Source: an uncultured Lachnospiraceae bacterium (GTDB taxonomy: Bacteria > Bacillota > Clostridia > Lachnospirales > Lachnospiraceae). From it: a DNA stretch of 64,000 bases. Positions 44,711 to 54,059 of the stretch are shown here, piece after piece. The first letter of the stretch is position 1, and each line of letters begins with the position of its first letter. The position numbers and the translations under genes are program-made. The notes under the pieces were generated by a model that saw only the letters and a program-made list of their open reading frames with translations, did not search any database and had not been told where the DNA came from. The stretch lies in NCBI GenBank assembly GCA_900315055.1, contig OMXP01000005.1:1-64000 (forward strand), written 5' to 3'.

Positions 44711-46746
44711 TCCTGTCTCCTCCTGACCCGGACCATCGTCACGTTCTCAAACATCAAAGACGGCACCGTGAACATCAACGTCAGCGTGTAGGGGTTGCAC
44801 AGCTGAAACATCCACTCGACCGAGCCGACCACAAGAAAGCCCACTATCATGAGCAGCGGGAAAAATGCGCGGGACTTCAGGCTGTGGTATCGTCTGCGGT
44901 ACCGGATCGCAAGGACAAGGCAGGCAAGAAGAAACAGCCCAAAGACCACACCGGTCGGAATCCCGCAGTCCCACATCATCTGCAAAACGTTGTTGTGCGC
45001 ATGCGGAGCAAGCTGGCCGTCCGGAAGTTCTGCCCCCATGATGTCATGACCGGTCATGCCGATTCCTGCAAGATAGGCCTTCCAGATCGTCCCTCTGCCG
45101 TTGGAATAGTCCCCGTTGTCGAGGCTCTGTTCCTCGCCGTTTTCATCAACGACCACCGTGAGAAGCATCGGCACGCCGTCTGAATCATAGGTTACGCCAA
45201 AGCTGTCAAGGGAGTCCGCAATCTTTGCAAGAAGCGTATCGCCATCGTCTGACGTCTTCACGTCCGTTTCGTCAGCGCTTGCCGTGGAGTTTGACTGCAG
45301 GACATTGAAATCATGCCCGTAATACCAGTTGGAACCGACATCACCGCCGATGATCCGGTCGCCCACATCGCGGACAAAGACCTCGATGTTCATGAAACGC
45401 GTCGAATTCCACTTCACGTTTCTGCGAACCACATCCGGGACGTCTGCGCCCTCGACGTCCTCAAAAATCACAGGTCTCCCATTGACCGTAGAGATCAGCC
45501 GCTGTCCCGTAAAGATCATTGGGAAGCAGATGGCAAGTGCGAGAATCATGCACCCGATCGTGCGGAAAAAATACCGGAACTGTCCGTGAAACTCGATTAG
45601 AAGTGCAAGAAAAATATTAACTGCAAGGGCAAGATATCCGGTTCGTGTGATTGTCATCACCATGTAGGCAGTAGCGATGCCGAAGAGCAGCCACTCCTTC
45701 CAGAGATATGCAAGCCGTACGGCAAATTTCTCGTCCCGCACCCGTCGGCTCTTTTCAAAGAGCAGTGTCAGAATCGCTCCCTCCACCATGACGAGATAGT
45801 AACCGGTTACCGTCACCGTGAAGAACTGCAGACCGAACCGGCTGAGCCGGTAGGCCAGATAGTATCGCCGAAACATCGCCCAGAAAACAGATGCGATGAA
45901 ATTTACGCAGATGCCCGTGCAAACATCACGAAGCCACAGATGCTTGTCCTTCCAGAAGGCAAATCGAACCAGCAGTACTCCCCAGAGGACGCCCATGACA
46001 ACAACCCAGGTCCTTCCGGTTCGATTCCAGATAAACAGCAGAAAAAAGATCCCCGTCAGAATGAGGAACCACCATGAAACCTTGATTTTGACCTTCGGCT
46101 TTGTCGGATCCTTCGGTGTGCCATTGTGATTGAGCATCAGCCCAATCAGAATCCCGGAAAAGATCAGGATCCAGCGCTCGCCGATCGTATGCATCACCTC
46201 ATAGGTCGCATTCATATAGTAGGAAGAGAACCCGAGAATAATTGCGATGCAGGCGACGATCCCGTAGTGGTTCCATTCCTTGCGAAGAGGTCCGTAGATC
46301 TGGACATGAAGATGTTCGATTCCCTTTCTGGAATGCCAGAGTCCGTACAGGGCGATCACTACAGCGATCACGATGCCGCACTCATAGATGAGGACGTCCC
46401 GCCAGCGGGAGTCAAAGAGGCGCAGCGGATAGACCGCGATCATCGCGATGGCAGCACCTATGAGAATGACAGGGGTCAGGATATACCGCATCGCCGAAAG
46501 AACTGTGGTCGTTGATGGATCCGAATGCTCTGTTCTCTCCCTGTTCTGCACCCTGCCCTGTACCTTTTCTTCCGAAGCTGGTTTGCGTGCTGTCTTCCCG
46601 TGCTGATATCGTTCGCCGGAGACGTAGGCGAGATTCTTCTCCCTTGCAACCTGACCGCTTTCCCGCGCCTTCGGCATGCGCTTTTCCGGCAACTGCAGCG
46701 TTTCATATTCCAGATCCGGGTAGAAATTTTCGTCCTGCTTATTCAT
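44707..46746 (-). CDS. Wzy/WaaL-type O-antigen polymerase or ligase
   Basis: 679 aa from the ATG at 46746, with AGGAGGG upstream. A cytoplasmic, charged N-terminal region of about 90 aa precedes twelve or so spans. A large extracytoplasmic loop (about 430-590) contains 'NGRGTIWKAYLAGIGMTGH' and 'HAHNNVLQMMWDCGIPTG'; the latter is the PF04932 family signature. It should join repeat units or move a glycan to its final acceptor outside the membrane. Together with the fusion protein at 22236 it is the second polymerase candidate. Overlaps the gene before it by eight bases. Confidence 0.85.
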   Translation of the reverse strand: MNKQDENFYPDLEYETLQLPEKRMPKARESGQVAREKNLAYVSGERYQHGKTARKPASEEKVQGRVQNRERTEHSDPSTTTVLSAMRYILTPVILIGAAIAMIAVYPLRLFDSRWRDVLIYECGIVIAVVIALYGLWHSRKGIEHLHVQIYGPLRKEWNHYGIVACIAIILGFSSYYMNATYEVMHTIGERWILIFSGILIGLMLNHNGTPKDPTKPKVKIKVSWWFLILTGIFFLLFIWNRTGRTWVVVMGVLWGVLLVRFAFWKDKHLWLRDVCTGICVNFIASVFWAMFRRYYLAYRLSRFGLQFFTVTVTGYYLVMVEGAILTLLFEKSRRVRDEKFAVRLAYLWKEWLLFGIATAYMVMTITRTGYLALAVNIFLALLIEFHGQFRYFFRTIGCMILALAICFPMIFTGQRLISTVNGRPVIFEDVEGADVPDVVRRNVKWNSTRFMNIEVFVRDVGDRIIGGDVGSNWYYGHDFNVLQSNSTASADETDVKTSDDGDTLLAKIADSLDSFGVTYDSDGVPMLLTVVVDENGEEQSLDNGDYSNGRGTIWKAYLAGIGMTGHDIMGAELPDGQLAPHAHNNVLQMMWDCGIPTGVVFGLFLLACLVLAIRYRRRYHSLKSRAFFPLLMIVGFLVVGSVEWMFQLCNPYTLTLMFTVPSLMFENVTMVRVRRRQE

Positions 46747-47548
46747 GCGCCGCCCTCCTGCTAAGACGTGTTCCACCGCCCCTGCCGTATTTCAGACGGC
46801 AGATGATCAGTACCAACAGTACTGCCGCCGTTGCTGCAAACAGCACAATCAGCGCCAGGAAAATCGATCCGCTCTTTCGAAGCGGTACCCGGTATACGAA
46901 ATCCGTACAGACCGTCTGCCCGTTTTCAAGACTTGTATCCTGCCAGAACCCGTTGAGATACGCCGGGGAATTCCCGGTGGCAAGGGCGCTCACAAGGTCG
47001 GTCATGCCGAGCCGGAACGAGGAATTCTCCCCGCGGACGATGAGGACATACTGCTCCCCCGGAGTTAAGTCCACGTCGAGGGAGACCGTGACGCTGATAT
47101 CCTCGTCCGATCTGGTCCCCGTCGGTCCCTCTCCGGTCCAGCCGGGGATCGTCTCCCAGTCGGCGACGCTGATGCCACCCGACTTTGTGATGTTGTGAAA
47201 GACGATATCCCTCTGCGAGTCATCGACGAGGGGTGCATACTCATAGGCATCACACTGGAAGACGTCATACTTGTCCTTGTGGAAGAGCTGAACCAGAAGA
47301 TAGGACCCGCTCTCCACGGACGTGACATGCACGGTCACGGTCTGCAGATGATCGTACTGGGCCGTAAAGTAGAAGCCGGCATCGTGATCATAGTCGACAA
47401 GCTCGCTTTCCGCGATCACTTCACCGCCGTCAAAGGCAATGTCTTCATTAAAGTATCGGATCGGCCAGATGAGAACAAGGGCCAGTACGGTGAAGATACC
47501 GATGGTCCATAAAGCTGCGGTCTGTTTTCTAATTCTTCTGTTCAGCAT
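46739..47548 (-). CDS. Unknown membrane protein with large ectodomain
   Basis: 269 aa from the ATG at 47548; a TTG one codon upstream has better spacing to GGAGG and is an alternative. One span at about 12-30, an ectodomain of about 185 residues, a second span at about 220-245 and a short basic tail (KYGRGGGTRLSRRAAHE region). The ectodomain is rich in beta-type patterns: 'HLQTVTVHVTSVESGSYLLV', 'DISVTVSLDVDLTPGEQYVL', then 'SFRLGM'. This looks like a carbohydrate- or protein-binding beta sandwich. I do not recognise the family. It sits between the GtrB-like and polymerase genes, overlapping both, so it may act with them outside the membrane. Confidence 0.75.
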   Translation of the reverse strand: MLNRRIRKQTAALWTIGIFTVLALVLIWPIRYFNEDIAFDGGEVIAESELVDYDHDAGFYFTAQYDHLQTVTVHVTSVESGSYLLVQLFHKDKYDVFQCDAYEYAPLVDDSQRDIVFHNITKSGGISVADWETIPGWTGEGPTGTRSDEDISVTVSLDVDLTPGEQYVLIVRGENSSFRLGMTDLVSALATGNSPAYLNGFWQDTSLENGQTVCTDFVYRVPLRKSGSIFLALIVLFAATAAVLLVLIICRLKYGRGGGTRLSRRAAHE

Positions 47549-48533
47549 CAATGATCCCGGCCTCCGTGCGATGGATTTCGAGGTTGGCTGTCGTATCCCG
47601 GATTACAAACTGCGGCGCACTGTTGGAGGAGATGAAGGTCCTCCCGACGTACTCGCCGACCATTCCCACCATCAGCATCAGCATGCCGCCGAAAAAGATG
47701 ATGGCGCACATCATGGCAGAAAATCCGACCGGGACATCAGGATTTACCAGCTTCTTGATGATCGTATAGATTCCGTAGAGAAAGCCTGCTCCTGCAAAGA
47801 TGGCGCCGAGCATCGTCGCAAGGCGAAGGGGCTTCACCGAAAACGAGGTAAACCCGTTGAGCCAGAGGTTCAGGAGCTTTTTAAATGAATAGCCGCTCTG
47901 TCCGATCTTGCGGGCACGATGGTTGACGTCGACGTTTACGATGTTCTTTGTCGAGCGAAGCACCAGCCCCGGCAGATAGGCATAGGAGTTGTTATAGCGA
48001 CAGACCTCGTCGGCCACAAACCGGCGCATCGCAAAGTAGCTCGAAAGGTAGAGGTCCTTTGGCTTTTCGAGAAGCCACTGGGCCATCTTTTCATTGACGA
48101 AGCTTCCGAAGTTTCGAAAGGACGAGTGCTGCTTGTGCTCATACCGCGCATAGCAGACATCGGCTCCGTCCTTGACGGCAGAAAGGAGCTTTCCCACCTC
48201 ATCGGCAGGCGTCTGCCCGTCGTCGTCGAGGCAGACGACAACGTCTCCCTTTGCCGCGCGGATGCCCGCCATCAGGGCTGCATGCTGGCCGAAGTTTCTG
48301 GCAAACGTGATACCGAACCGCTGTGCATGGTCTCTGCAAAGGTCCCGGATTGTCTGCCAGGTGCCGTCTTTCGAACAGTCGTTCACCATGATGATCTCAT
48401 GGCGGTACGGGAGCCTTTCCATCGCCGCGTCAATCTCCGCCACGACGCCGGGAAGCGTTTTCTCGGAGCAGTAGCAGGGAAGGACAAAGGACACCAGCTT
48501 CATTTGATTGTCGTTGCTGTTTATGGATTCCAT
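47529..48533 (-). CDS. GtrB/ArnC-like polyprenyl-phosphate glycosyltransferase
   Basis: 334 aa; GT2 domain with 'SFVLPCYCSEKTLPGVVAEI', 'IIMVNDCSKDGTW', 'VCLDDDGQTPADE' and a 'GYSFKKLLNLWLNGFTSFS' membrane-facing helix. Two C-terminal spans follow (about 240-260 and 275-298). This layout is that of bactoprenol glucosyltransferase GtrB, ArnC and DPM-like enzymes. It makes a polyprenyl-phosphate-sugar used by GT-C enzymes on the outer face. The window encodes three such candidates (14999, 49078, 52083). The start could be residue 1 or 11. Confidence 0.88.
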   Translation of the reverse strand: MESINSNDNQMKLVSFVLPCYCSEKTLPGVVAEIDAAMERLPYRHEIIMVNDCSKDGTWQTIRDLCRDHAQRFGITFARNFGQHAALMAGIRAAKGDVVVCLDDDGQTPADEVGKLLSAVKDGADVCYARYEHKQHSSFRNFGSFVNEKMAQWLLEKPKDLYLSSYFAMRRFVADEVCRYNNSYAYLPGLVLRSTKNIVNVDVNHRARKIGQSGYSFKKLLNLWLNGFTSFSVKPLRLATMLGAIFAGAGFLYGIYTIIKKLVNPDVPVGFSAMMCAIIFFGGMLMLMVGMVGEYVGRTFISSNSAPQFVIRDTTANLEIHRTEAGIIDAEQKN

Positions 48534-49081
48534 TGAACATCTCTTACGGCGGCAAGGAACGTGTCCCTGTGCGCCTCGTGAAGGACCATGTCGTGGGGCT
48601 GCCCCTTCGAGTCCAGGACCCCTGGCAGATCCCGGACGTAGGGAAGGCCGGTACGCTCTGTCATCTTCCGGCTTGCGATGTTGTCCTTAAAGATCCTGGA
48701 GTACACCGTATCGACCGGGCGGGTCTGAAAGACATAGAAGGCCAGGGCGCGCATGCCATGGGATGCGAGGTGCTTTCCCGGCGCCGCGTGATCCCCCATG
48801 AAGACGCCGATCTCGGCGGTGCGCTTTTCCTCATTGATCTCACTTGCCACCGTGCAGCCGATGGCCTCATCGGTTGCAGGATCGCAGATCATGAGCTGCA
48901 CGACCTTTCCGGTCTCCACCATGCGGTGAAAGTATGCCTCCTGCCCCTCAAGCGTAAAGGTCTCGCGGTAGAGGTAAAACTTCCGGACCCGCTCCTCATT
49001 TCGCCATTTCACAATGAGCATTGAATCCTCAATCGTCATCGGGCGAAGCACCACGTTGTCACAGGTCAGAAGATACTTCAC
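48521..49081 (-). CDS. GNAT family acetyltransferase with a GTG start
   Basis: 186 aa. GTG at 49081 with GAGGTAA at seven bases; it overlaps the upstream stop by four bases (GTGA). 'LRPMTIEDSMLIVKWRNEERVRKFY' (given in part) and 'AEIGVFMGDHAAPGKHLASHGM' with the acetyl-CoA-binding loop, then 'YSRIFKDNIASRKMTERTG' resemble sugar-modifying GNAT enzymes (PseH/WecD-like). With the WecE-type aminotransferase nearby, acetylation of a 4-amino sugar nucleotide is the likely reaction; ribosomal-protein acetyltransferases share parts of this pattern. Confidence 0.82.
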   Translation of the reverse strand: MKYLLTCDNVVLRPMTIEDSMLIVKWRNEERVRKFYLYRETFTLEGQEAYFHRMVETGKVVQLMICDPATDEAIGCTVASEINEEKRTAEIGVFMGDHAAPGKHLASHGMRALAFYVFQTRPVDTVYSRIFKDNIASRKMTERTGLPYVRDLPGVLDSKGQPHDMVLHEAHRDTFLAAVRDVQWNP

Positions 49082-50907
49082 TTCAACGTTACCTCATACA
49101 GATCAAAGTACGTCATGCTGCCACTGTCTGCCGTCTTCGTGCAGGTGATGCTCTTTCCCTTCGAGGCATAGTAGTCCGGAAGGAACGACACATCTCCCCC
49201 CTTTCTGATCACAAAGACCGCATGGTCTCCCGTAAGCCCGGATTCCAGATCTGTCATCTGAAACAGGGAAAGCTTCTTCTCCTGGAGCGGGCTTTTGACC
49301 ACCCAGCCCCCGGCAAGGTCCCAGTTGCACACATGATTCTTTTCATTATCAAATATTTTCTCCGAAAAATCCACTGTGGAGTAGACGTCGGTCACGTACA
49401 GGGTATCCGGATGGGCCTCTGCGGCAGAGAGCAGCTCCTCATAGGGAGCATTCGCTTCCGCTCTGGATGCTGCTTCCTCTCCTGCTCCCTTCACCTGGAA
49501 CACGAGCGAGAGCGCAAAGACACCGATGCAGCAGGCGGCGACAAGGCCCCGCATCAGCTGCATCGCCATGCGAAGCGCTGCATCGTTCGTTCCTTTTGTC
49601 GCTTCCGTACCCTCTTCCCTGGAGAAGAGAACAAAGAACAGCATCAGGCTCTCGAGAAGATAGATGCAGTGGGTCAGGCGCTCCACGGGGCGGTTGTTGT
49701 AGAGAAGGTAGAGGTAGAGGCCGGATCGGATGCAAAGAAGCAGGAACACGTACAGGAAGGTTCCTGCCGCGCGCCCTGTGATCTCCTTCTTTTTCTCCGG
49801 ATGTGCCCCGGTCAGCGCCCCGGACTGCATGAGTCCCGTCATGAGACGCCGGTAGGTGTCGATGAGCACCATGCCGTAGAGGACAATCGAGATGAGGTTC
49901 CAGGGAAGCTGATCCTTTGCAAGGATCACCTGATGAAAGTACACCCAGACGGCAGTGGAAAGCCTCTCCTTTGCCGGCTTCTGGAGCGTTGCCGCATAGT
50001 CCGCGACCTTCTGCACCAGAGCCGCATCGATGGAATCATCGAGGGCAAAGTTGTAGTTCTGAAGGAGCATCACCTGTTCCTTCGTGATCCCGTTTGCATC
50101 ATAGAAGGCCTCGTTCCCCTCATAGGGCGGGATCTGCTCGAAGTCATAGAGCTGTGTCCTCGCATCGAAGAAGGCGCGGAAGCTCTTCCAGGAAGAGGAG
50201 GCCGTCGCTGCCCGGTCGATTCCGGTAAGAACCCCGAAGCAAAGAAGCAGGACAAGAAGAAACGAAAACCCGCGGGACAGAAGCATTTTCACCCGGTGCC
50301 CGTCGGAGAGCATCACCACCCGCCCTGCAAAGGCAAGTGCCGCAAAGGGCAGGCAGAACAGCGTCATCTCGGTGCGAAGGCAGAAGGCAAGGGACAAAAG
50401 AACAAGCGGCACGATGCAGGAAGAAAGCAGCGACCGGATCGATGCGATCTCGTCCTTTTCGAGTGTCAGAAACCAGGTGATGCAGACCGCGACGAGAATC
50501 CCCACGGTCACCGAGTACTGCACGAAGATGAGGTGCACGTAAAGAAGGGCTGCGCAAAGGAGGGCGGAAAGCACCGTCACGAGGTGATCCCTGGTCCTTT
50601 TCTCCACCCGGCAGAGCAGCAGGAAGATCCCGCCGAACTGACAGATGAGAAGAAAGATCCCGTACCAGGGGATGGCATCTAAGAGATGGTACAGGCCTCC
50701 CAGGATCGCCGTCAGGGGGAACAGGCTCTGGATGTTATAGAGCTCTGCACTTCCGGTGTACGTCCCGTCGAGAAGATGCGCCATCATGAAGTCATCATTC
50801 AGATCGTAGTAAAAATCAAAGGGGAGGGCTGACAGCAAAACCAGCGCTGCGGTCAGCAGCGCCGGCAGTATCAGGCTCCGGATTGTATTCTTCGTTCGTC
50901 CTTCCAT
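49078..50907 (-). CDS. Polytopic membrane protein, GT-C-like glycosyltransferase
   Basis: 609 aa. The first loop contains 'YYDLNDDFMMAHLLDG' with an Asp-Asp pair at 38-39, as GT-C enzymes carry in the first external loop. About nine to eleven spans follow, with a soluble region between (about 230-330). The C-terminal 120 aa is extracytoplasmic, with alternating beta patterns. It probably moves a sugar from the polyprenyl-phosphate donor made by the GtrB-like enzyme two genes downstream. No specific family is recognised. Confidence 0.7.
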   Translation of the reverse strand: MEGRTKNTIRSLILPALLTAALVLLSALPFDFYYDLNDDFMMAHLLDGTYTGSAELYNIQSLFPLTAILGGLYHLLDAIPWYGIFLLICQFGGIFLLLCRVEKRTRDHLVTVLSALLCAALLYVHLIFVQYSVTVGILVAVCITWFLTLEKDEIASIRSLLSSCIVPLVLLSLAFCLRTEMTLFCLPFAALAFAGRVVMLSDGHRVKMLLSRGFSFLLVLLLCFGVLTGIDRAATASSSWKSFRAFFDARTQLYDFEQIPPYEGNEAFYDANGITKEQVMLLQNYNFALDDSIDAALVQKVADYAATLQKPAKERLSTAVWVYFHQVILAKDQLPWNLISIVLYGMVLIDTYRRLMTGLMQSGALTGAHPEKKKEITGRAAGTFLYVFLLLCIRSGLYLYLLYNNRPVERLTHCIYLLESLMLFFVLFSREEGTEATKGTNDAALRMAMQLMRGLVAACCIGVFALSLVFQVKGAGEEAASRAEANAPYEELLSAAEAHPDTLYVTDVYSTVDFSEKIFDNEKNHVCNWDLAGGWVVKSPLQEKKLSLFQMTDLESGLTGDHAVFVIRKGGDVSFLPDYYASKGKSITCTKTADSGSMTYFDLYEVTLK

Positions 50908-50923
50908 CCAGGATGTACCCGCT

Positions 50924-52072
50924 TTACTTTCTTGTCTCGTAGAAGGCCTTCACGGCCTGCGTCACTGTGTGGACCTGATCCGGGGTCAGGGAATAATACA
51001 TGGGAAGGCGCACCAGGCGATCGCTCTCCTTCGTCGTGTACTCGTCCTTTCCGTGGAAACGGCCGAACTTCCGTCCTGCAGGGGATGTGTGGAGCGGCAC
51101 GTAGTGGAACGCCGCATAGATCTTCCGCTCCTTCAAAAAGCTGATGAGCGCCGTTCTCTCCTCGAGATCCTTCGTCTTGATGTAAAACATGTGCGCGTTG
51201 TGCTCGCAGTAGGAGGGAATGTACGGCAGCTCGATCGTGCCATCCCCTGCAAGCTCCGAGAGCTCTTCCCTGTACTGCTCCCAGCGCGCAAGTCTCGTGT
51301 TGTTGATGAGGTCCGCGTTGTCGAGCTGTGCCGCAAGGTAGGCGCAGTTGAGCTCACTGGGCAGGTAGGACGATCCGAAATTCACCCAGGTGTACTTGTC
51401 GATCTGTCCGCGGAAGAACTGGGAGCGGTTCGTTCCCTTCTCCCTAAGGATCTCCGCCTCTTCCACCTTCTCGGGATCGCGGATGAGCACCGCGCCGCCC
51501 TCTCCCATGCTGTAGTTCTTGGTCTCATGGAAGGAATAGCAGCCGAAATCCCCGAACGTTCCGAGGGCCTTTCCCTTGTAGGATGCATGGACCGCCTGGG
51601 CCGCATCTTCCACCACCATCAGGTGATGGCGCTTTGCGATGTCCATGATCGCGTCCATCTCACAGCCGACGCCCGCGTAGTGCATGGCGACGATGACCTT
51701 CGTCCTGTCCGTGATCGCGTCCTCGATCTTGTTCTCATCGATGTTCATCGTGTCCGGACGGATATCGACAAACACCGGCACCGCGCGGCGAAGAACAAAT
51801 GCGTCCGCCGTCGAGCAGAACGTGTAGCTTGGCATGATGACCTCATCGCCGGGCTCGACGCCGGTCAGGTGAGAAGCCATCTCCAGAGCGTCCGTCCCGG
51901 ATGTCGTGAACAGGCAGCAGGACGTGCCGGTCTTCTCCTCGACCCATTTCTTGCAGTACTTCGTAAACGGACCATCACCCGAGATCTTGTGGTTCACCTC
52001 GCAGGCGGTCTTCAGATTTTCCATCTCCGTTCCGACGAACGGGGGAACATTAAACGGGATTGCATATTCCAT
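50924..52072 (-). CDS. wecE: dTDP-4-amino-4,6-dideoxygalactose transaminase (WecE/RffA)
   Basis: 382 aa, AAGGAG before the ATG. DegT/DnrJ/EryC1/StrS fold: 'FNVPPFVGTEMENLKTA' start, 'MPSYTFCSTADAFVL', the cofactor-binding 'VVEDAAQAVHASYKGKALG' and Lys185 in 'FHETKNYSMGEGGA' for the PLP link. These details match WecE, which converts dTDP-4-keto-6-deoxyglucose to dTDP-Fuc4N using glutamate. The rmlA/rmlB genes needed for its substrate are not in the window. With the GNAT it would make dTDP-Fuc4NAc. Confidence 0.92.
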   Translation of the reverse strand: MEYAIPFNVPPFVGTEMENLKTACEVNHKISGDGPFTKYCKKWVEEKTGTSCCLFTTSGTDALEMASHLTGVEPGDEVIMPSYTFCSTADAFVLRRAVPVFVDIRPDTMNIDENKIEDAITDRTKVIVAMHYAGVGCEMDAIMDIAKRHHLMVVEDAAQAVHASYKGKALGTFGDFGCYSFHETKNYSMGEGGAVLIRDPEKVEEAEILREKGTNRSQFFRGQIDKYTWVNFGSSYLPSELNCAYLAAQLDNADLINNTRLARWEQYREELSELAGDGTIELPYIPSYCEHNAHMFYIKTKDLEERTALISFLKERKIYAAFHYVPLHTSPAGRKFGRFHGKDEYTTKESDRLVRLPMYYSLTPDQVHTVTQAVKAFYETRK

Positions 52073-52082
52073 GGTAAGCTCC

Positions 52083-54059
52083 TTACTGCGCGCTCTCTAT
52101 CGTCTCTTCAGTCTGGACCCGGAGCACGTTGCAGCCGTTTTTATTATATACGCTAAGATACCCTTTTTCAGTGAGAAATGCGCGGAGGATCTCCTCCTTC
52201 TCATCGGCGCTCTCCGACTGCGCATCCGACTCATGCAGGATGACAAGCGGTGTTGTCGTAAGCGCATTCAGTTCCTTTTCAAACTGCCCGGTCGGATAGC
52301 TGTCAAGATCCACCCAGGTTGTTGAAAGAGCAGGTGGCAGGGAATACAGGTAGTGGAATCCCGGCGCATTGCCGAAAACAATGGTCTCCTGCCCGGTGAG
52401 GTTTGCGGCTTTGAGGTACATCGCAAGAGAATCCAGCATTTCCTCATTTTCCGGCGTGGTTTCCATGCCGGCCGCCGCTCCCGCCACGGAGACCTGTGCG
52501 GTCCTCTTTTCCCCGTCCGTTCCGTCGCGGAATGCAAACTGCACATGGAAGGCACTGCCGATCACCACACAGGCACCGACAATGAGGGCAAGGCCGAGGA
52601 AATACGGCATCGAGAAGAAGGAAAGCCTTGCCTGTCTTTTCTGCTTCTTCTCTTCTTCCTTCTCACGCCCGGCAGAGTTCTTCATGCCCGCTGTCATCGC
52701 GGAAATGCTCTGATTTCTCTTCTTCCCGCTGCGCCTCTTCCCCTGAGGGGCGTTCTTCTTTGCCTCTTCTTCTCTTCTCTTTTCCGCAAGTTCCGTGTGC
52801 TTCTTCCAGATAAGACCCAGGGATACCGGCGCGATGACGAACAGGCAGTCGAGGATCGGGAACGTGTAGTTGTTCGACCCGAGCGGAAGGATCAGGATCA
52901 GAATGAGGCAGGCTGCGGCAAGAAAGCGGATATCCGCCTCTTTGTCCATCACCCCGAAAAGCTCGAGGACAAGGACAATCACGCAGACAAGAAGCAGCAT
53001 CATCGCCCACTGAAACATGCACCAGTAGTCCTGGAAGTTCACCGTAAACATACCCCTGCGGTAGTAGAACAGGACAAGGGATGCGAGAAACAGCGCATAG
53101 ACAAGGCCCATGTAGACGTTCCAGTGCTTTGGCTTCTCACTCTTCTTCGGGGTCAGGAAAAAGACAAAGTACGAGACCACAAGGAGCATGACAACAAGCA
53201 TCAGGAACCAGGACAGCGCTGTCTTATAGGCAGAGAGAGTCGACAGGATCATGGAGCCCGCAGAATACGACGAGGCACTACTGGTCCCTGCAAACATCTC
53301 CCCGATCTTTTCGATGTAGGCCGAAGGGCCATACGCGATCACGGTTGCAAGGAAGGGAACGCCAAAGCCGATGACATAGCCGAGAATACAGGAGAGCGTC
53401 CGCCGGAGCGCTCCCTGCACCTTCTTTCCGGTAAGACCGCACCAGAACCAGAGGGCAAGAATAAGGCCAGCCTGTGTGAGGTTCGAGAAGCGGACCATGA
53501 CGTTCAGCCCGAGGAACAGCCCTGCAACGACGTAGTATTTCCCGGCCTTTGACCGGATCGCATACACCCCCGCCTTGTCCTCTCGAATCGCAAGGAACAG
53601 GAGCACCACGCCGATTGTGAGAAATAAGTTCGTCAGGGTGTTGTAGAGAATCACTGACGGGCACCAGTAGAGGCTGATCGCAATCCACTCACTGACAAAG
53701 ACGAGAAGTGCCGGATAGTACCGCCGGAACACCTGATAGCAGACAAGAGCCGCGATGCTGATAAAAAGGGAGCATGTAAGGTTCATCGTGATCATGTACC
53801 GGCCGACCGGCAGGGCGTTCAGGAACCTTCCGACCATATTGGCAAGGAAGGTTGCAAAGTACCACATCGAATCCGGGCCAAGGTAGCGGTAGTTCCCGAG
53901 GCTGTAGGTCGTATCCATGACGGAGACGCCCTGGGTGATGTTCACGAGCGGCCAGAAGATTAATAGCACCGGAAAGATCCGGTCCTCAAAGCGTCTGATC
54001 CGCTCCTCCTTTTCCTTCGGATCTGCCTGCACCGCCGGCAGAGGTCTTTTTGTACTCAT
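52083..54059 (-). CDS. Large polytopic membrane protein, GT-C/GT39-like
   Basis: 658 aa from the ATG at 54059 with GAAGGA upstream; the upstream extension is not protein-like. About eleven spans. The first outer loop has 'SLGNYRYLGPDSMWYFATF' with an acidic residue. A strongly basic cytoplasmic insert (about 405-455, KRREEEAKK...KRRSGKKRN) is unusual. After a last span, a soluble external domain of about 140 aa ends the protein ('ETIVFGNAPGFHYLYSLPPA'). The overall shape fits a lipid-sugar-dependent GT-C enzyme; family not certain. It overlaps the acyltransferase gene by four bases. Confidence 0.72.
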   Translation of the reverse strand: MSTKRPLPAVQADPKEKEERIRRFEDRIFPVLLIFWPLVNITQGVSVMDTTYSLGNYRYLGPDSMWYFATFLANMVGRFLNALPVGRYMITMNLTCSLFISIAALVCYQVFRRYYPALLVFVSEWIAISLYWCPSVILYNTLTNLFLTIGVVLLFLAIREDKAGVYAIRSKAGKYYVVAGLFLGLNVMVRFSNLTQAGLILALWFWCGLTGKKVQGALRRTLSCILGYVIGFGVPFLATVIAYGPSAYIEKIGEMFAGTSSASSYSAGSMILSTLSAYKTALSWFLMLVVMLLVVSYFVFFLTPKKSEKPKHWNVYMGLVYALFLASLVLFYYRRGMFTVNFQDYWCMFQWAMMLLLVCVIVLVLELFGVMDKEADIRFLAAACLILILILPLGSNNYTFPILDCLFVIAPVSLGLIWKKHTELAEKRREEEAKKNAPQGKRRSGKKRNQSISAMTAGMKNSAGREKEEEKKQKRQARLSFFSMPYFLGLALIVGACVVIGSAFHVQFAFRDGTDGEKRTAQVSVAGAAAGMETTPENEEMLDSLAMYLKAANLTGQETIVFGNAPGFHYLYSLPPALSTTWVDLDSYPTGQFEKELNALTTTPLVILHESDAQSESADEKEEILRAFLTEKGYLSVYNKNGCNVLRVQTEETIESAQ

